From TOLSYN sp963849065 (GTDB lineage: Bacteria > Acidobacteriota > Terriglobia > Terriglobales > Acidobacteriaceae), in contig CAWKFM010000004.1 in NCBI GenBank assembly GCA_963849065.1, positions 620,001 through 684,000 of the forward strand: a stretch of 64,000 nucleotides of DNA. The letters run 5' to 3'. The notes beneath the pieces are model-generated. The model searched no databases. It saw only the letters and a list, made by a program, of their open reading frames with translations, and was not told where the DNA came from. The position numbers were made by a program, and so were the translations under genes. Positions 19,837 to 28,077 of this stretch are shown piece by piece (the stretch's first letter is position 1; every line of letters begins with the position of its first letter).

Positions 19837-19853
19837 TGGCACAGCGATTGCTT
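19837..19853 (+). promoter_or_regulatory. Sigma-54 promoter of nifHDKENX
   Basis: TGGCACAGCGATTGCTT is a near-perfect -24/-12 element (GG at 19838-19839, GC at 19850-19851, 10 bases between). Transcription should begin near 19863, giving an untranslated leader of about 125 bases before nifH. Confidence 0.92.
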
Positions 19854-19988
19854 CTACCAAGTGCAGTACCGGAGCCACAAAGTTCAAAGCTCTTGTAACG
19901 CAACACCGATAATCACCCCGTCCGATGCGGCGCAGTAGGAACTGAGCAGCTCAGGACTTGAACCCTGAAGGCAGAAACGAGGAGGAAT

Positions 19989-20897
19989 ATGTCAACACTG
20001 CGACAGATCGCATTCTACGGTAAAGGCGGAATCGGTAAATCCACCACTTCGCAAAACACTCTGGCGGCATTGGCTCAGATGGGAAAGAAAATCCTCATCG
20101 TCGGATGCGATCCAAAGGCTGACTCGACGCGTCTGATTCTGCACGCGAAGGCGCAGGATACCATTCTGAGCCTCGCCGCCTCCCGCGGCAGCGTGGAGGA
20201 TCTGGAAATCGAAGACGTCATGAAGTACGGCTACCAGGGTATCAAATGCGTCGAGTCGGGCGGACCCGAGCCCGGCGTTGGATGCGCAGGGCGCGGCGTC
20301 ATCACCTCAATCAATTTTCTCGAAGAGAACGGCGCCTATGAGGATCTCGATTACGTTTCTTACGACGTTCTCGGCGACGTGGTGTGCGGCGGATTTGCCA
20401 TGCCCATTCGCGAGAACAAGGCGCAGGAGATCTACATCGTCATGTCGGGCGAGATGATGGCAATGTACGCCGCCAACAATATCTCCAAGGGAATTCTCAA
20501 GTATGCCAACTCGGGCGGCGTGCGTCTCGGTGGCCTGATCTGCAACGAGCGCCAGACCGACAAGGAACTGGAACTGGCCGAAAATATGGCCAAGAAGCTG
20601 GGCAGCAAACTCATTTATTTTGTGCCGCGCGACAACGTGGTGCAGCATGCAGAACTCCGCCGCATGACCGTGATCGAGTATGCGCCGGATTCTCAACAGG
20701 CCGAACACTACCGGACCCTTGCCAACAAGATTCACAACAATGCTGGCCAGGGCGTGATCCCGACCCCGATCACCATGGACGAACTCGAGGAGATGCTGAT
20801 GGAACACGGCATCCTACAGAGCATCGACGAGTCTCTGGTCGGAAAAGCGGCGGCGGCAGCAGCGGCAGCAGCGGCGAAGATCGAAGCCGTCGCGTAA
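19989..20897 (+). CDS. nifH: NifH, nitrogenase iron protein
   Basis: Dinitrogenase reductase, a homodimer that uses ATP to pass electrons to the MoFe protein; it also acts in cofactor synthesis. The 302 residues include the P-loop GKGGIGKS (11-18), cluster ligands C99 and C133, and Arg102 in the CAGRGV motif that is the ADP-ribosylation site in organisms with DraT (no draT is seen here). An alanine run (AAAAAAAAAA) near the C-terminus makes it slightly longer than the usual 290-297. GGAGG precedes the ATG. First gene of nifHDKENX. Confidence 0.98.
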   Translation: MSTLRQIAFYGKGGIGKSTTSQNTLAALAQMGKKILIVGCDPKADSTRLILHAKAQDTILSLAASRGSVEDLEIEDVMKYGYQGIKCVESGGPEPGVGCAGRGVITSINFLEENGAYEDLDYVSYDVLGDVVCGGFAMPIRENKAQEIYIVMSGEMMAMYAANNISKGILKYANSGGVRLGGLICNERQTDKELELAENMAKKLGSKLIYFVPRDNVVQHAELRRMTVIEYAPDSQQAEHYRTLANKIHNNAGQGVIPTPITMDELEEMLMEHGILQSIDESLVGKAAAAAAAAAAKIEAVA

Positions 20898-20943
20898 AAG
20901 GCAACGAGCAAGTTGCAAACAAGCTGGCTACAACGAACAAACT

Positions 20944-20972
20944 GGCGCCGGGCTCTTCCCAGAACCGGCGCC
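20944..20972 (+). other. Intercistronic hairpin between nifH and nifD
   Basis: GGCGCCGG (20944-20951) pairs perfectly with CCGGCGCC (20965-20972) around a 13-base loop, without a following T run. Stable hairpins after nifH are known in other diazotrophs to protect nifH mRNA or lower nifDK expression; that role here is inferred. Confidence 0.65.
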
Positions 20973-21018
20973 TGAAATTTAAAGCTGGACTTCCAAATCC
21001 ATTGGAGTGAGGTGAACT

Positions 21019-22554
21019 GTGAGCTTAAGCAAAGATATTGAAGAGGTAAAAGAACGGAACAATCAGCTCATCCAGGAGGTTCTGGAAGTCTATCCGGAAA
21101 AGACCGCCAAGCGGCGGGCCAAGCACCTGGGCACGTTTGAAGAAGGCAAGCCCGATTGCGGCGTGAAGTCGAACATCAAATCGATCCCCGGCGTGATGAC
21201 CATCCGCGGCTGCGCCTATGCCGGCTCCAAGGGCGTAGTTTGGGGACCGATCAAGGATATGGTTCACATCAGTCACGGTCCAGTGGGATGCGGCCAGTAC
21301 TCATGGGGAGCGCGGCGCAACTATTACATTGGCACGACCGGCATCGACACATTCGTCACCATGCAATTTACCACCGATTTTCAGGAGAACAACATCGTCT
21401 TCGGTGGCGACAAAAAGCTGGGAAAAGTGATGGACGAGATTCAGGAACTGTTTCCACTCAATAAGGGAATTACAGTGCAGTCGGAGTGTCCTATCGGCCT
21501 GATCGGCGACGACATCGAGGCTGTATCGAAGGCCAAGTCCAAGGAGTACGGCGGCAAGACGATCGTGCCGGTACGCTGCGAGGGCTTCCGCGGTGTCTCG
21601 CAGTCGCTGGGCCATCACATCGCCAACGACACCATTCGCGATTGGGTCTTCAATAAGCTCGACGGCAAGCCTCCGCGGTTTGAGAGCACGCCGTATGACG
21701 TTGCCATCATCGGCGATTACAACATCGGGGGCGACGCCTGGTCCTCGCGCATTCTGTTGGAAGAGATGGGCCTGCGCGTGATCGCCCAGTGGTCGGGCGA
21801 CGGCAGCATCGCCGAACTGGAAGCGACGCCCAGGGCCAAGCTGAACGTGCTGCATTGCTACCGCTCGATGAACTATATCTCGCGGCACATGGAAGAAAAG
21901 TTCGGCGTGCCGTGGTGCGAGTACAACTTCTTCGGTCCGAGCAAAATCGCGGAATCGCTGCGCCGGATCGCTGGTCACTTCGACGACAAGATCAAGGAAG
22001 GCGCCGAGCGCGTCATCGCCAAGTACCAGGCACTGACGGATGCCGTCATCGCCAAGTACCGGCCGCGGCTGGAGGGCAAGAAGGTGATGCTGTTCGTCGG
22101 CGGACTACGCCCGCGCCACGTGATCGGCGCGTACGAAGACCTCGGAATGGAAGTTGTCGGCACGGGCTATGAGTTCGGTCACAACGACGATTACCAGCGC
22201 ACCACGCATTACATCAAGGATGGGACGCTGATCTACGACGACGTAACCGGCTTCGAGTTTGAGAAGTTTGTCGAGAAGATTCAGCCCGACCTGGTCGGCT
22301 CCGGAATCAAGGAGAAGTACGTTTTCCAGAAGATGGGTGTTCCGTTCCGCCAGATGCACTCGTGGGACTACTCCGGCCCCTATCACGGCTACGACGGCTT
22401 TGCTATTTTCGCCCGCGACATGGATATGGCCATCAACGCTCCGGTCTGGGGTCTGGCCAAGGCGCCGTGGAAGCAGGAAGCGCCCGCGGTAGCAAGCCAG
22501 AGCGTTGCGGAAGAAAGCTCCGCGGAACCAGGCGCCGACGGCTTAGTAGCGTAG
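21019..22554 (+). CDS. nifD: NifD, nitrogenase MoFe protein alpha chain
   Basis: The alpha subunit that holds the FeMo cofactor, 511 residues. P-cluster ligands are C65, C91 and C157, cofactor ligands C280 (VLHCYRSMNYI) and H447 (MHSWDYSGPYHG), each a few residues offset from the Azotobacter numbering. The sequence is of the molybdenum type, not VnfD or AnfD. Translation starts at GTG 21019. The gene lies 121 bases after nifH, with a hairpin between, and is followed by nifK. The last 25 residues are a low-complexity tail. Confidence 0.97.
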   Translation: MSLSKDIEEVKERNNQLIQEVLEVYPEKTAKRRAKHLGTFEEGKPDCGVKSNIKSIPGVMTIRGCAYAGSKGVVWGPIKDMVHISHGPVGCGQYSWGARRNYYIGTTGIDTFVTMQFTTDFQENNIVFGGDKKLGKVMDEIQELFPLNKGITVQSECPIGLIGDDIEAVSKAKSKEYGGKTIVPVRCEGFRGVSQSLGHHIANDTIRDWVFNKLDGKPPRFESTPYDVAIIGDYNIGGDAWSSRILLEEMGLRVIAQWSGDGSIAELEATPRAKLNVLHCYRSMNYISRHMEEKFGVPWCEYNFFGPSKIAESLRRIAGHFDDKIKEGAERVIAKYQALTDAVIAKYRPRLEGKKVMLFVGGLRPRHVIGAYEDLGMEVVGTGYEFGHNDDYQRTTHYIKDGTLIYDDVTGFEFEKFVEKIQPDLVGSGIKEKYVFQKMGVPFRQMHSWDYSGPYHGYDGFAIFARDMDMAINAPVWGLAKAPWKQEAPAVASQSVAEESSAEPGADGLVA

Positions 22555-22607
22555 GCAGACTTCTTGTATTCGTTGCATAACGACTAACGACATCAAAGGA
22601 CATCACT

Positions 22608-24167
22608 ATGAGCCAAAATGCCGATCACATCCTCGACCACTTCGAACTGTTTCGCGGTCCGGAATACAAGGAAATGTTCGAGAACAAGAAGAAGCAATTC
22701 GAGAATCCGGTGGAAGCGTCGGAAGTGGAACGGGTGCGGGAGTGGACCAAGACGGAAGAGTACCGCGAGAAGAACTTCAATCGCGAGGCGCTCACCGTGA
22801 ACCCGGCCAAGGCGTGCCAGCCGCTGGGCGCCGTGTTTGCGGCCGTGGGCTTTGAAGGGACGCTGCCTTTCGTGCACGGATCGCAGGGCTGCGTCGCATA
22901 CTACCGGAGCCATTTCTCGCGGCACTTCAAGGAGCCTACGTCTTGTGTCTCCTCGTCGATGACCGAGGATGCCGCGGTGATGGGCGGGTTGACCAACATG
23001 ATCGACGGACTGGCCAACGCCTATAACCTTTATAAACCCAAGATGATCGCCGTCTCTACGACCTGCATGGCGGAGGTGATCGGCGACGACTTGAAGGCTT
23101 TCATCAAAAACGCGAAGGAAAAGGACTCCGTCCCCGCGGACTTCAACGTTCCTTTTGCCCACACGCCGGCCTTTGTAGGCAGCCACATTACGGGTTATGA
23201 CAACTCGATGAAAGGCATCCTGGAACACTTCTGGGACGGCAAATCCGGAACGGCTCCAAAACTCGAGCGCGTCGCCAATGAAAAGATCAACTTCATCGGC
23301 GGCTTCGACGGCTATACCGTGGGAAACCTGCGCGAGATCAAGCGGCTGCTGACCGAGATGGGCGTGGAACATACCATTCTTGGGGACAACAGCGACGCCT
23401 GGGACACTCCGACCGATGGCGAGTTCCGCATGTACGATGGCGGCACGACGCTAGAAGACGCGGCCAACGCAGTTCATGCCAAGGCCACCGTTTCGATGCA
23501 GGAGTTCTGCACCACGAAGACGCTGAACTACATAGCAAAGAAAGGCCATGAGGTCGCGGCCTTCAATCATCCGGTCGGAGTGGCGGCGACGGATAAGTTC
23601 CTGTCGGAAATTTCCCGCATCACCGGCAAGCCGATTCCCGATTCCATCACCAAGGAGCGCGGGCGGCTGGTCGATGCGATCGGCGATTCCAGCGCCCACA
23701 TCCATGGCAAGAAGTTTGCGGTCTATGGCGATCCTGATCTGACACTGGGACTGACGGGCTTTCTCATGGAGTTGGGCGCCGAGCCGGTTCATGTCCTGTC
23801 CACCAACGGCGGCGAGGAGTGGGAAACGCGGGTCAACGCGTTGCTGGCCAGTTCGCCCTTCGGCAAGAACTGCCATGCGTATCCCGGCAAGGACCTGTGG
23901 CACATGCGTTCGCTTCTGTTTACCGAGCCGGTCGACTTCCTCATCGGCAACACCTATGGGAAGTACCTGGAGCGTGATACGGGAACGCCGCTGATCCGCA
24001 TCGGCTTTCCTGTCTTCGATCGCCATCACCATCACCGCTATCCGGTCTGGGGTTATCAGGGCGGCATGAATGTGCTGGTGTGGATACTCGACAAGATCTT
24101 CGACGAGATCGACAGAAACACCAACGTTCCGGCCAAGACCGACTACAGCTTCGACATCATTCGCTGA
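22608..24167 (+). CDS. nifK: NifK, nitrogenase MoFe protein beta chain
   Basis: The beta subunit that shares the P-cluster with NifD, 519 residues. The three P-cluster cysteines fall at C70, C95 and C153, the same numbers as in Azotobacter NifK, and the TTCMAEVIGDDL motif is intact. The ATG at 22608 lies 53 bases after the nifD stop. The C-terminus ends with the usual YSFDIIR. The gene runs directly into nifE. Confidence 0.97.
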   Translation: MSQNADHILDHFELFRGPEYKEMFENKKKQFENPVEASEVERVREWTKTEEYREKNFNREALTVNPAKACQPLGAVFAAVGFEGTLPFVHGSQGCVAYYRSHFSRHFKEPTSCVSSSMTEDAAVMGGLTNMIDGLANAYNLYKPKMIAVSTTCMAEVIGDDLKAFIKNAKEKDSVPADFNVPFAHTPAFVGSHITGYDNSMKGILEHFWDGKSGTAPKLERVANEKINFIGGFDGYTVGNLREIKRLLTEMGVEHTILGDNSDAWDTPTDGEFRMYDGGTTLEDAANAVHAKATVSMQEFCTTKTLNYIAKKGHEVAAFNHPVGVAATDKFLSEISRITGKPIPDSITKERGRLVDAIGDSSAHIHGKKFAVYGDPDLTLGLTGFLMELGAEPVHVLSTNGGEEWETRVNALLASSPFGKNCHAYPGKDLWHMRSLLFTEPVDFLIGNTYGKYLERDTGTPLIRIGFPVFDRHHHHRYPVWGYQGGMNVLVWILDKIFDEIDRNTNVPAKTDYSFDIIR

Positions 24168-24174
24168 GGTTTCG

Positions 24175-25587
24175 ATGAGCAATCTTTCGGGCACCATCCA
24201 AAACGTCTTCAACGAACCCGGGTGCAACAAGAATACGGGGAAGTCGGAGAAGGAGCGCAAGAAAGGTTGCACAAAGCAACTGAAGCCGGGCGCAGCCGCC
24301 GGGGGCTGCGCCTTCGATGGCGCCAAGATCGCGCTGCAACCCATCACAGACGTTGCCCACCTGGTTCATGGCCCCATTGCCTGCGAGGGCAACTCATGGG
24401 ACAACCGCGGGGCCAAGAGCTCGGGCTCGCGGTTGTACCGCACTGGCTTCACCACCGACATGACCGAACACGACATCATCATGGGCGGCGAAAAGCACTT
24501 GTACAAATCGATCAAGGAGATCATCGAAAAGTACAATCCCCCGGCGGTGTTCGTTTACCAGACGTGTGTTCCGGCGATGATCGGCGACGACATCGAGGCG
24601 GTTTGCAAAAGCGCATCCAAGAAATTCGGCAAGCCTGTGATTCCCATCAATTCGCCGGGATTTGTAGGCGCGAAGAACCTGGGAAACAAGCTGGCCGGCG
24701 AGGCGCTTCTCGAACATGTGATCGGAACCGAAGAGCCGGAATATACGACGCCGTACGACATCAACATCATCGGCGAATACAACCTCTCCGGCGAGTTATG
24801 GCAGGTGAAGCCGTTGCTGGACGAACTGGGCATCCGGATTCTCTCCTGCATCTCCGGAGATGCCCGCTACCACGAGGTCGCCAGCTCGCACCGTGCGCGC
24901 GCCGCGATGATGGTGTGTTCGAAGGCGATGATCAATGTGGCACGCAAGATGGAAGAGCGCTACGGGATTCCGTTTTTCGAAGGATCCTTCTACGGTGTGG
25001 GAGACATGAGCGAGTCATTGCGCGAGATTGCCAGGCTTTTGGTGGAACGCGGCGCGCCGGAGGAGTTGAAGACTAGAACCGAAGCGGTAATTCAGCGTGA
25101 GGAAGCCCGGGCATGGTCACGTCTGGAAGTCTACCGTTCACGGCTTGGGGGAAAGCGGGTTCTGCTGATTACCGGCGGCGTCAAATCGTGGTCGGTAGTT
25201 GCGGCGCTCCAGGAAGTCGGACTGGAGATTGTCGGCACCAGCGTCAAGAAATCGACCAAGGAAGACAAGGAGCGCATCAAGGAACTGATGGGCGACGACG
25301 CGCACATGTTCGACGACATGACGCCGCGCGAGATGTACAAGATGCTCAAGGAAGCGCGGGCCGACATTATGTTGTCCGGCGGGCGCTCGCAGTTTGTCGC
25401 GCTGAAGGCGAAGATGCCGTGGTTGGACATCAATCAGGAGCGGCACCATGCCTATGCCGGGTACGAGGGCATGGTGGACCTGGTGCATGAGATCGACAAG
25501 GCTCTTTCCAATCCCATCTGGGAGCAGGTGCGGCGGCCGGCGCCGTGGGAGATTTGCGTCACGGAAACCGACAGGAAGGCGTGCTGA
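24175..25587 (+). CDS. nifE: NifE, FeMo-cofactor scaffold subunit
   Basis: One half of the NifEN scaffold on which the NifB cofactor matures. The 470 residues resemble NifD but have the NifE signatures: an N-terminal region with CNKNTGKSEKERKKGC, GGCAFDGAKIAL, HGPIACEGNSWDNRG and VYQTCVPAMIGDD. I place the start at ATG 24175, seven bases after nifK; the open frame extends upstream into nifK. It is part of nifHDKENX. No irregularities. Confidence 0.96.
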   Translation: MSNLSGTIQNVFNEPGCNKNTGKSEKERKKGCTKQLKPGAAAGGCAFDGAKIALQPITDVAHLVHGPIACEGNSWDNRGAKSSGSRLYRTGFTTDMTEHDIIMGGEKHLYKSIKEIIEKYNPPAVFVYQTCVPAMIGDDIEAVCKSASKKFGKPVIPINSPGFVGAKNLGNKLAGEALLEHVIGTEEPEYTTPYDINIIGEYNLSGELWQVKPLLDELGIRILSCISGDARYHEVASSHRARAAMMVCSKAMINVARKMEERYGIPFFEGSFYGVGDMSESLREIARLLVERGAPEELKTRTEAVIQREEARAWSRLEVYRSRLGGKRVLLITGGVKSWSVVAALQEVGLEIVGTSVKKSTKEDKERIKELMGDDAHMFDDMTPREMYKMLKEARADIMLSGGRSQFVALKAKMPWLDINQERHHAYAGYEGMVDLVHEIDKALSNPIWEQVRRPAPWEICVTETDRKAC

Positions 25588-25600
25588 ACAGGACAATTCC

Positions 25601-26971
25601 ATGGCCAAGGTATTGACTTCGAGCAAGGCGTGCACGGTAAACCCGCTGAAGATGAGCCAGCCGGTCGGTGGCGCTCTTGCGTTCATGGGAGTCAAAGGGT
25701 GTATGCCTATGTTGCACGGTTCCCAAGGCTGCACTTCGTTCGGCCTGGTGTTGTTCGTCCGGCATTTTCGCGAGGCCATTCCACTGCAAACCACAGCCAT
25801 GAGCGAGGTGGCGACCGTGCTGGGCGGATATGAAAATGTGGAACAGGCGGTGCTCAACATCGCCAGCCGTGCCAAGCCGGAGATCATCGGCATCTGTTCG
25901 ACGGGAGTTACGGAGACCAAGGGCGATGACGTGGATGGCTTCATCAAGTTGATTCGAGCCAAGCATCCTGAACTGGATAATATCGCGCTGGTGTATGTTT
26001 CAACGCCCGACTTCAAGGGCGCGTTCCAGGACGGTTGGGCGAAAGCCGTTGATCAGATGGTGGAGACGATGGTGGAGCGTCCCAATTCGCGCGTCCGGCT
26101 GAGCAGGAAGATTAATGTGCTCCCCGGCTGCCACCTGACACCCGGGGACATCGATGAGTTGCGCGAAGTGATCGAGTCGTTTGGCTTGCAGGCGCAGTTT
26201 CTTCCTGATCTGTCCGGCTCGCTGGACGGCCATATTCCCGAGGACTTCACGCCCACCACGCTGGGAGGAATCAGCGTCGCTGAGATCCGCGCGATGGGTT
26301 CGGCGCTGGTGACCTTCGCGATCGGCGAGCAGATGCGCGGGGCGGCAATTGCGCTGGAACACAAGTCCGGAGTGCCATACAAACTGTTCGACAGGCTGAC
26401 CGGATTGGCGGCGTGCGATGAACTGATGGACGCTCTTTCTCAGCTCAGCGGAAAGCCCGTTCCCACCAAGTACCGGCGTCAACGGAGCCAGCTTGTGGAT
26501 GCAATGCTGGACGGGCACTTTCACTTTGGAGGCAAGAATGTGGCCATCGGCGCAGAGCCGGACCTTCTGTGGAGCATGGCCAACTTTCTTACCGAGATGG
26601 GCTGTCATGTCACGGCCGCGGTTACTACAACGGCCTCTCCGATGCTCGAGTCCGTGCCAGCGGACGAAGTGCTGATTGGCGATCTGGAAGACCTGGAGCA
26701 GCGCTCGGGGAATGCCGACTTGCTGGTCACCCACTCTCACGGACGGCAGGCGGCAGAGCGGTTGAACATTCCGTTTTGTCGCCTCGGTATGCCCACCTTC
26801 GATCGCCTTGGAGCAGGGCACCTGGTCTCCGTGGGCTATCGCGGTACGCGCAACATGATTTTCGAGATCGGCAATCTCTTTATGGCCGCGGCCCACGAGC
26901 CCGGGCCCGATAGCTGGCCCGTGGTACAGAGTCCAGACAATACACTTGTTCAGTTGGGGGGAGGACAATGA
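25601..26971 (+). CDS. nifN: NifN, FeMo-cofactor scaffold subunit
   Basis: The partner of NifE, 456 residues, related to NifK. It has KACTVNPLKMSQPVGGALAFMGVKGCMPMLHGSQGC near the start, which carries the cluster-ligand cysteines, and STGVTETKGDD further on. The ATG at 25601 lies 13 bases after the nifE stop. Its end overlaps the nifX start by four bases. Together with NifE it accepts NifB-co and hands the finished cofactor to apo-NifDK. Confidence 0.95.
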   Translation: MAKVLTSSKACTVNPLKMSQPVGGALAFMGVKGCMPMLHGSQGCTSFGLVLFVRHFREAIPLQTTAMSEVATVLGGYENVEQAVLNIASRAKPEIIGICSTGVTETKGDDVDGFIKLIRAKHPELDNIALVYVSTPDFKGAFQDGWAKAVDQMVETMVERPNSRVRLSRKINVLPGCHLTPGDIDELREVIESFGLQAQFLPDLSGSLDGHIPEDFTPTTLGGISVAEIRAMGSALVTFAIGEQMRGAAIALEHKSGVPYKLFDRLTGLAACDELMDALSQLSGKPVPTKYRRQRSQLVDAMLDGHFHFGGKNVAIGAEPDLLWSMANFLTEMGCHVTAAVTTTASPMLESVPADEVLIGDLEDLEQRSGNADLLVTHSHGRQAAERLNIPFCRLGMPTFDRLGAGHLVSVGYRGTRNMIFEIGNLFMAAAHEPGPDSWPVVQSPDNTLVQLGGGQ

Positions 26972-27375
26972 AAATCGCATTTGCTACACAGGATTTGAAA
27001 CGCGTGGATGCGCACTTCGGATGGGCCAAGAACATCGCCATCTACGAGGTCCTGCCCGAGGGGCACCACTTTGTCGAACTGGTGGAGTTCGCCGGCGATC
27101 TTGAGGAGGACGGAAACGAGGACAAGCTGGCTCCGAAGCTGGAAGCCATCAAGGACTGCGCCATTCTCTATGTGGCTGCTATCGGCGGCTCCGGCGCGGC
27201 GCGCGTGGTGGCCAAGAACATCCACCCCGTCAAGGTCAACCAGCCGGAAGAAATTGCAGAGTTGCTCACCAAGTTGCAAGAAGTGCTGAAGGGAAACCCG
27301 CCGCCCTGGCTGCGCAAGGCGCTGAACAAAGGCAAAGAACGCGTATTCGACTTTGAAGAAGAGGTGCAGGCATGA
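26968..27375 (+). CDS. nifX: NifX, cofactor-binding carrier protein
   Basis: A 135-residue protein of the dinitrogenase iron-molybdenum cofactor-binding family that carries NifB-co or VK-cluster between NifB and NifEN. KIAFATQDLKRVDAHFGWAKN at the start and VAAIGGSGAARVVAKNIHPVKV later are typical NifX segments. ATGA overlaps join it to nifN before and to the DUF269 gene after, so the three are translationally coupled. Confidence 0.93.
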   Translation: MKIAFATQDLKRVDAHFGWAKNIAIYEVLPEGHHFVELVEFAGDLEEDGNEDKLAPKLEAIKDCAILYVAAIGGSGAARVVAKNIHPVKVNQPEEIAELLTKLQEVLKGNPPPWLRKALNKGKERVFDFEEEVQA

Positions 27376-27845
27376 GTGAGACATCTACCGTTGCGACCAC
27401 ACCGGCGATCGAAACCGTGTTCGTCAAAGAGCTCATCAAACAGTGGCGCGCACAGGATACGAACGGCGCCTGGGATGGGAAGAGCGATCTTGATCTCATC
27501 GGGCCCTACATCATCACCAAAGAGATGCGGCGCGAGATGCCCATCATGGGTGATCCCGACCCGGAAACTCTCTGGCGGCTGGAATTGTTCTACAACGCAG
27601 TGGGACTGGCTATTGAGCGCGCTACCGGCGTCATGGTGCAGCCGATGATGAAGATGCACCACGAGGGATTCGGCCGCATGGTGCTGATCGCGGGCCGCCT
27701 GATCGCGGTGAACAAGAATCTGCGCGATGTGCATCGCTTTGGCTTTGAAACCCTTGAAAAGCTCGCCGAAGAAGGAGCGAAGCTCGTCGCCGCGGGCACG
27801 GAGATGGTCGAACGATTTCCCGCGGTCGCCCGCTTTGAAAGCTAG
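27372..27845 (+). CDS. NifX-associated nitrogen fixation protein (DUF269 family)
   Basis: A 157-residue protein of the NifX-associated DUF269 family, found next to nifX in most Mo-nitrogenase clusters. Recognisable parts are FVKELIKQWRAQD, GTWDGKSD-like GAWDGKSDLDLIGPYI and GFGRMVLIAGRLIAVNKNLRDVHRFGF. Its biochemical role is not settled. It starts in an ATGA overlap with nifX and is the last gene of the nifH operon; a hairpin follows at 27880. Confidence 0.92.
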   Translation: MSETSTVATTPAIETVFVKELIKQWRAQDTNGAWDGKSDLDLIGPYIITKEMRREMPIMGDPDPETLWRLELFYNAVGLAIERATGVMVQPMMKMHHEGFGRMVLIAGRLIAVNKNLRDVHRFGFETLEKLAEEGAKLVAAGTEMVERFPAVARFES

Positions 27846-27879
27846 GCGAGCACCTGTGTAATTGTCCTGGGTTTTACCT

Positions 27880-27918
27880 GCGGAGTTAGCCGGGCGGCGT
27901 CCCTTCAGCTAGCTCCGC
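27880..27918. terminator. Possible bidirectional terminator hairpin between convergent operons
   Basis: GCGGAGTTAGC (27880-27890) pairs with GCTAGCTCCGC (27908-27918) with one mismatch. It lies between the end of the nifH operon and the end of the minus-strand oxidoreductase unit. There is no strong T run, so efficiency is uncertain, and it overlaps the stop codon of the small minus-strand frame at 27886-28077. Confidence 0.45.
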
Positions 27919-28077
27919 CAATTTATGCGCGTAAAAACTGCAGGCAGCTTGAAGCAAGCCGGCGCGAGCTTCAGCGGTTTCCGCGACGCTGCCCGCGGAA
28001 CTCGAAAAAAGATACGCGAGTTTCAGCCGCTGCTCTATGCTCTCAGGCCGGTCTGTCGAAGCGAGCGGTCGATCCAT
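27886..28077 (-). CDS. Possible small helical protein overlapping the oxidoreductase 3' end
   Basis: A 63-residue frame starts inside the last codons of the large oxidoreductase gene and continues past its stop. The part beyond the overlap (RLKLAYLFSSS, EARAGLLQAACSFYAHKLAEL) reads like an amphipathic helical protein and not like an antisense shadow. The ribosome site is weak (AGGA 15 bases upstream). It may be a real, translationally coupled gene, but I cannot name a family. Confidence 0.35.
   Translation of the reverse strand: MDRPLASTDRPESIEQRLKLAYLFSSSAGSVAETAEARAGLLQAACSFYAHKLAELAEGTPPG

Noticed and set aside
19668..19898. Arg-rich open frame overlapping the end of the SIR2-like gene
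   Set aside because: It spans the nifH activator site and sigma-54 promoter, has no ribosome site, and its first half is a shadow of the SIR2-like gene.
21019..24167. Alternative vanadium or iron-only nitrogenase
   Set aside because: NifD and NifK residues match the molybdenum type, nifQ and nifV are present, and no vnfG/anfG gene lies between D and K.
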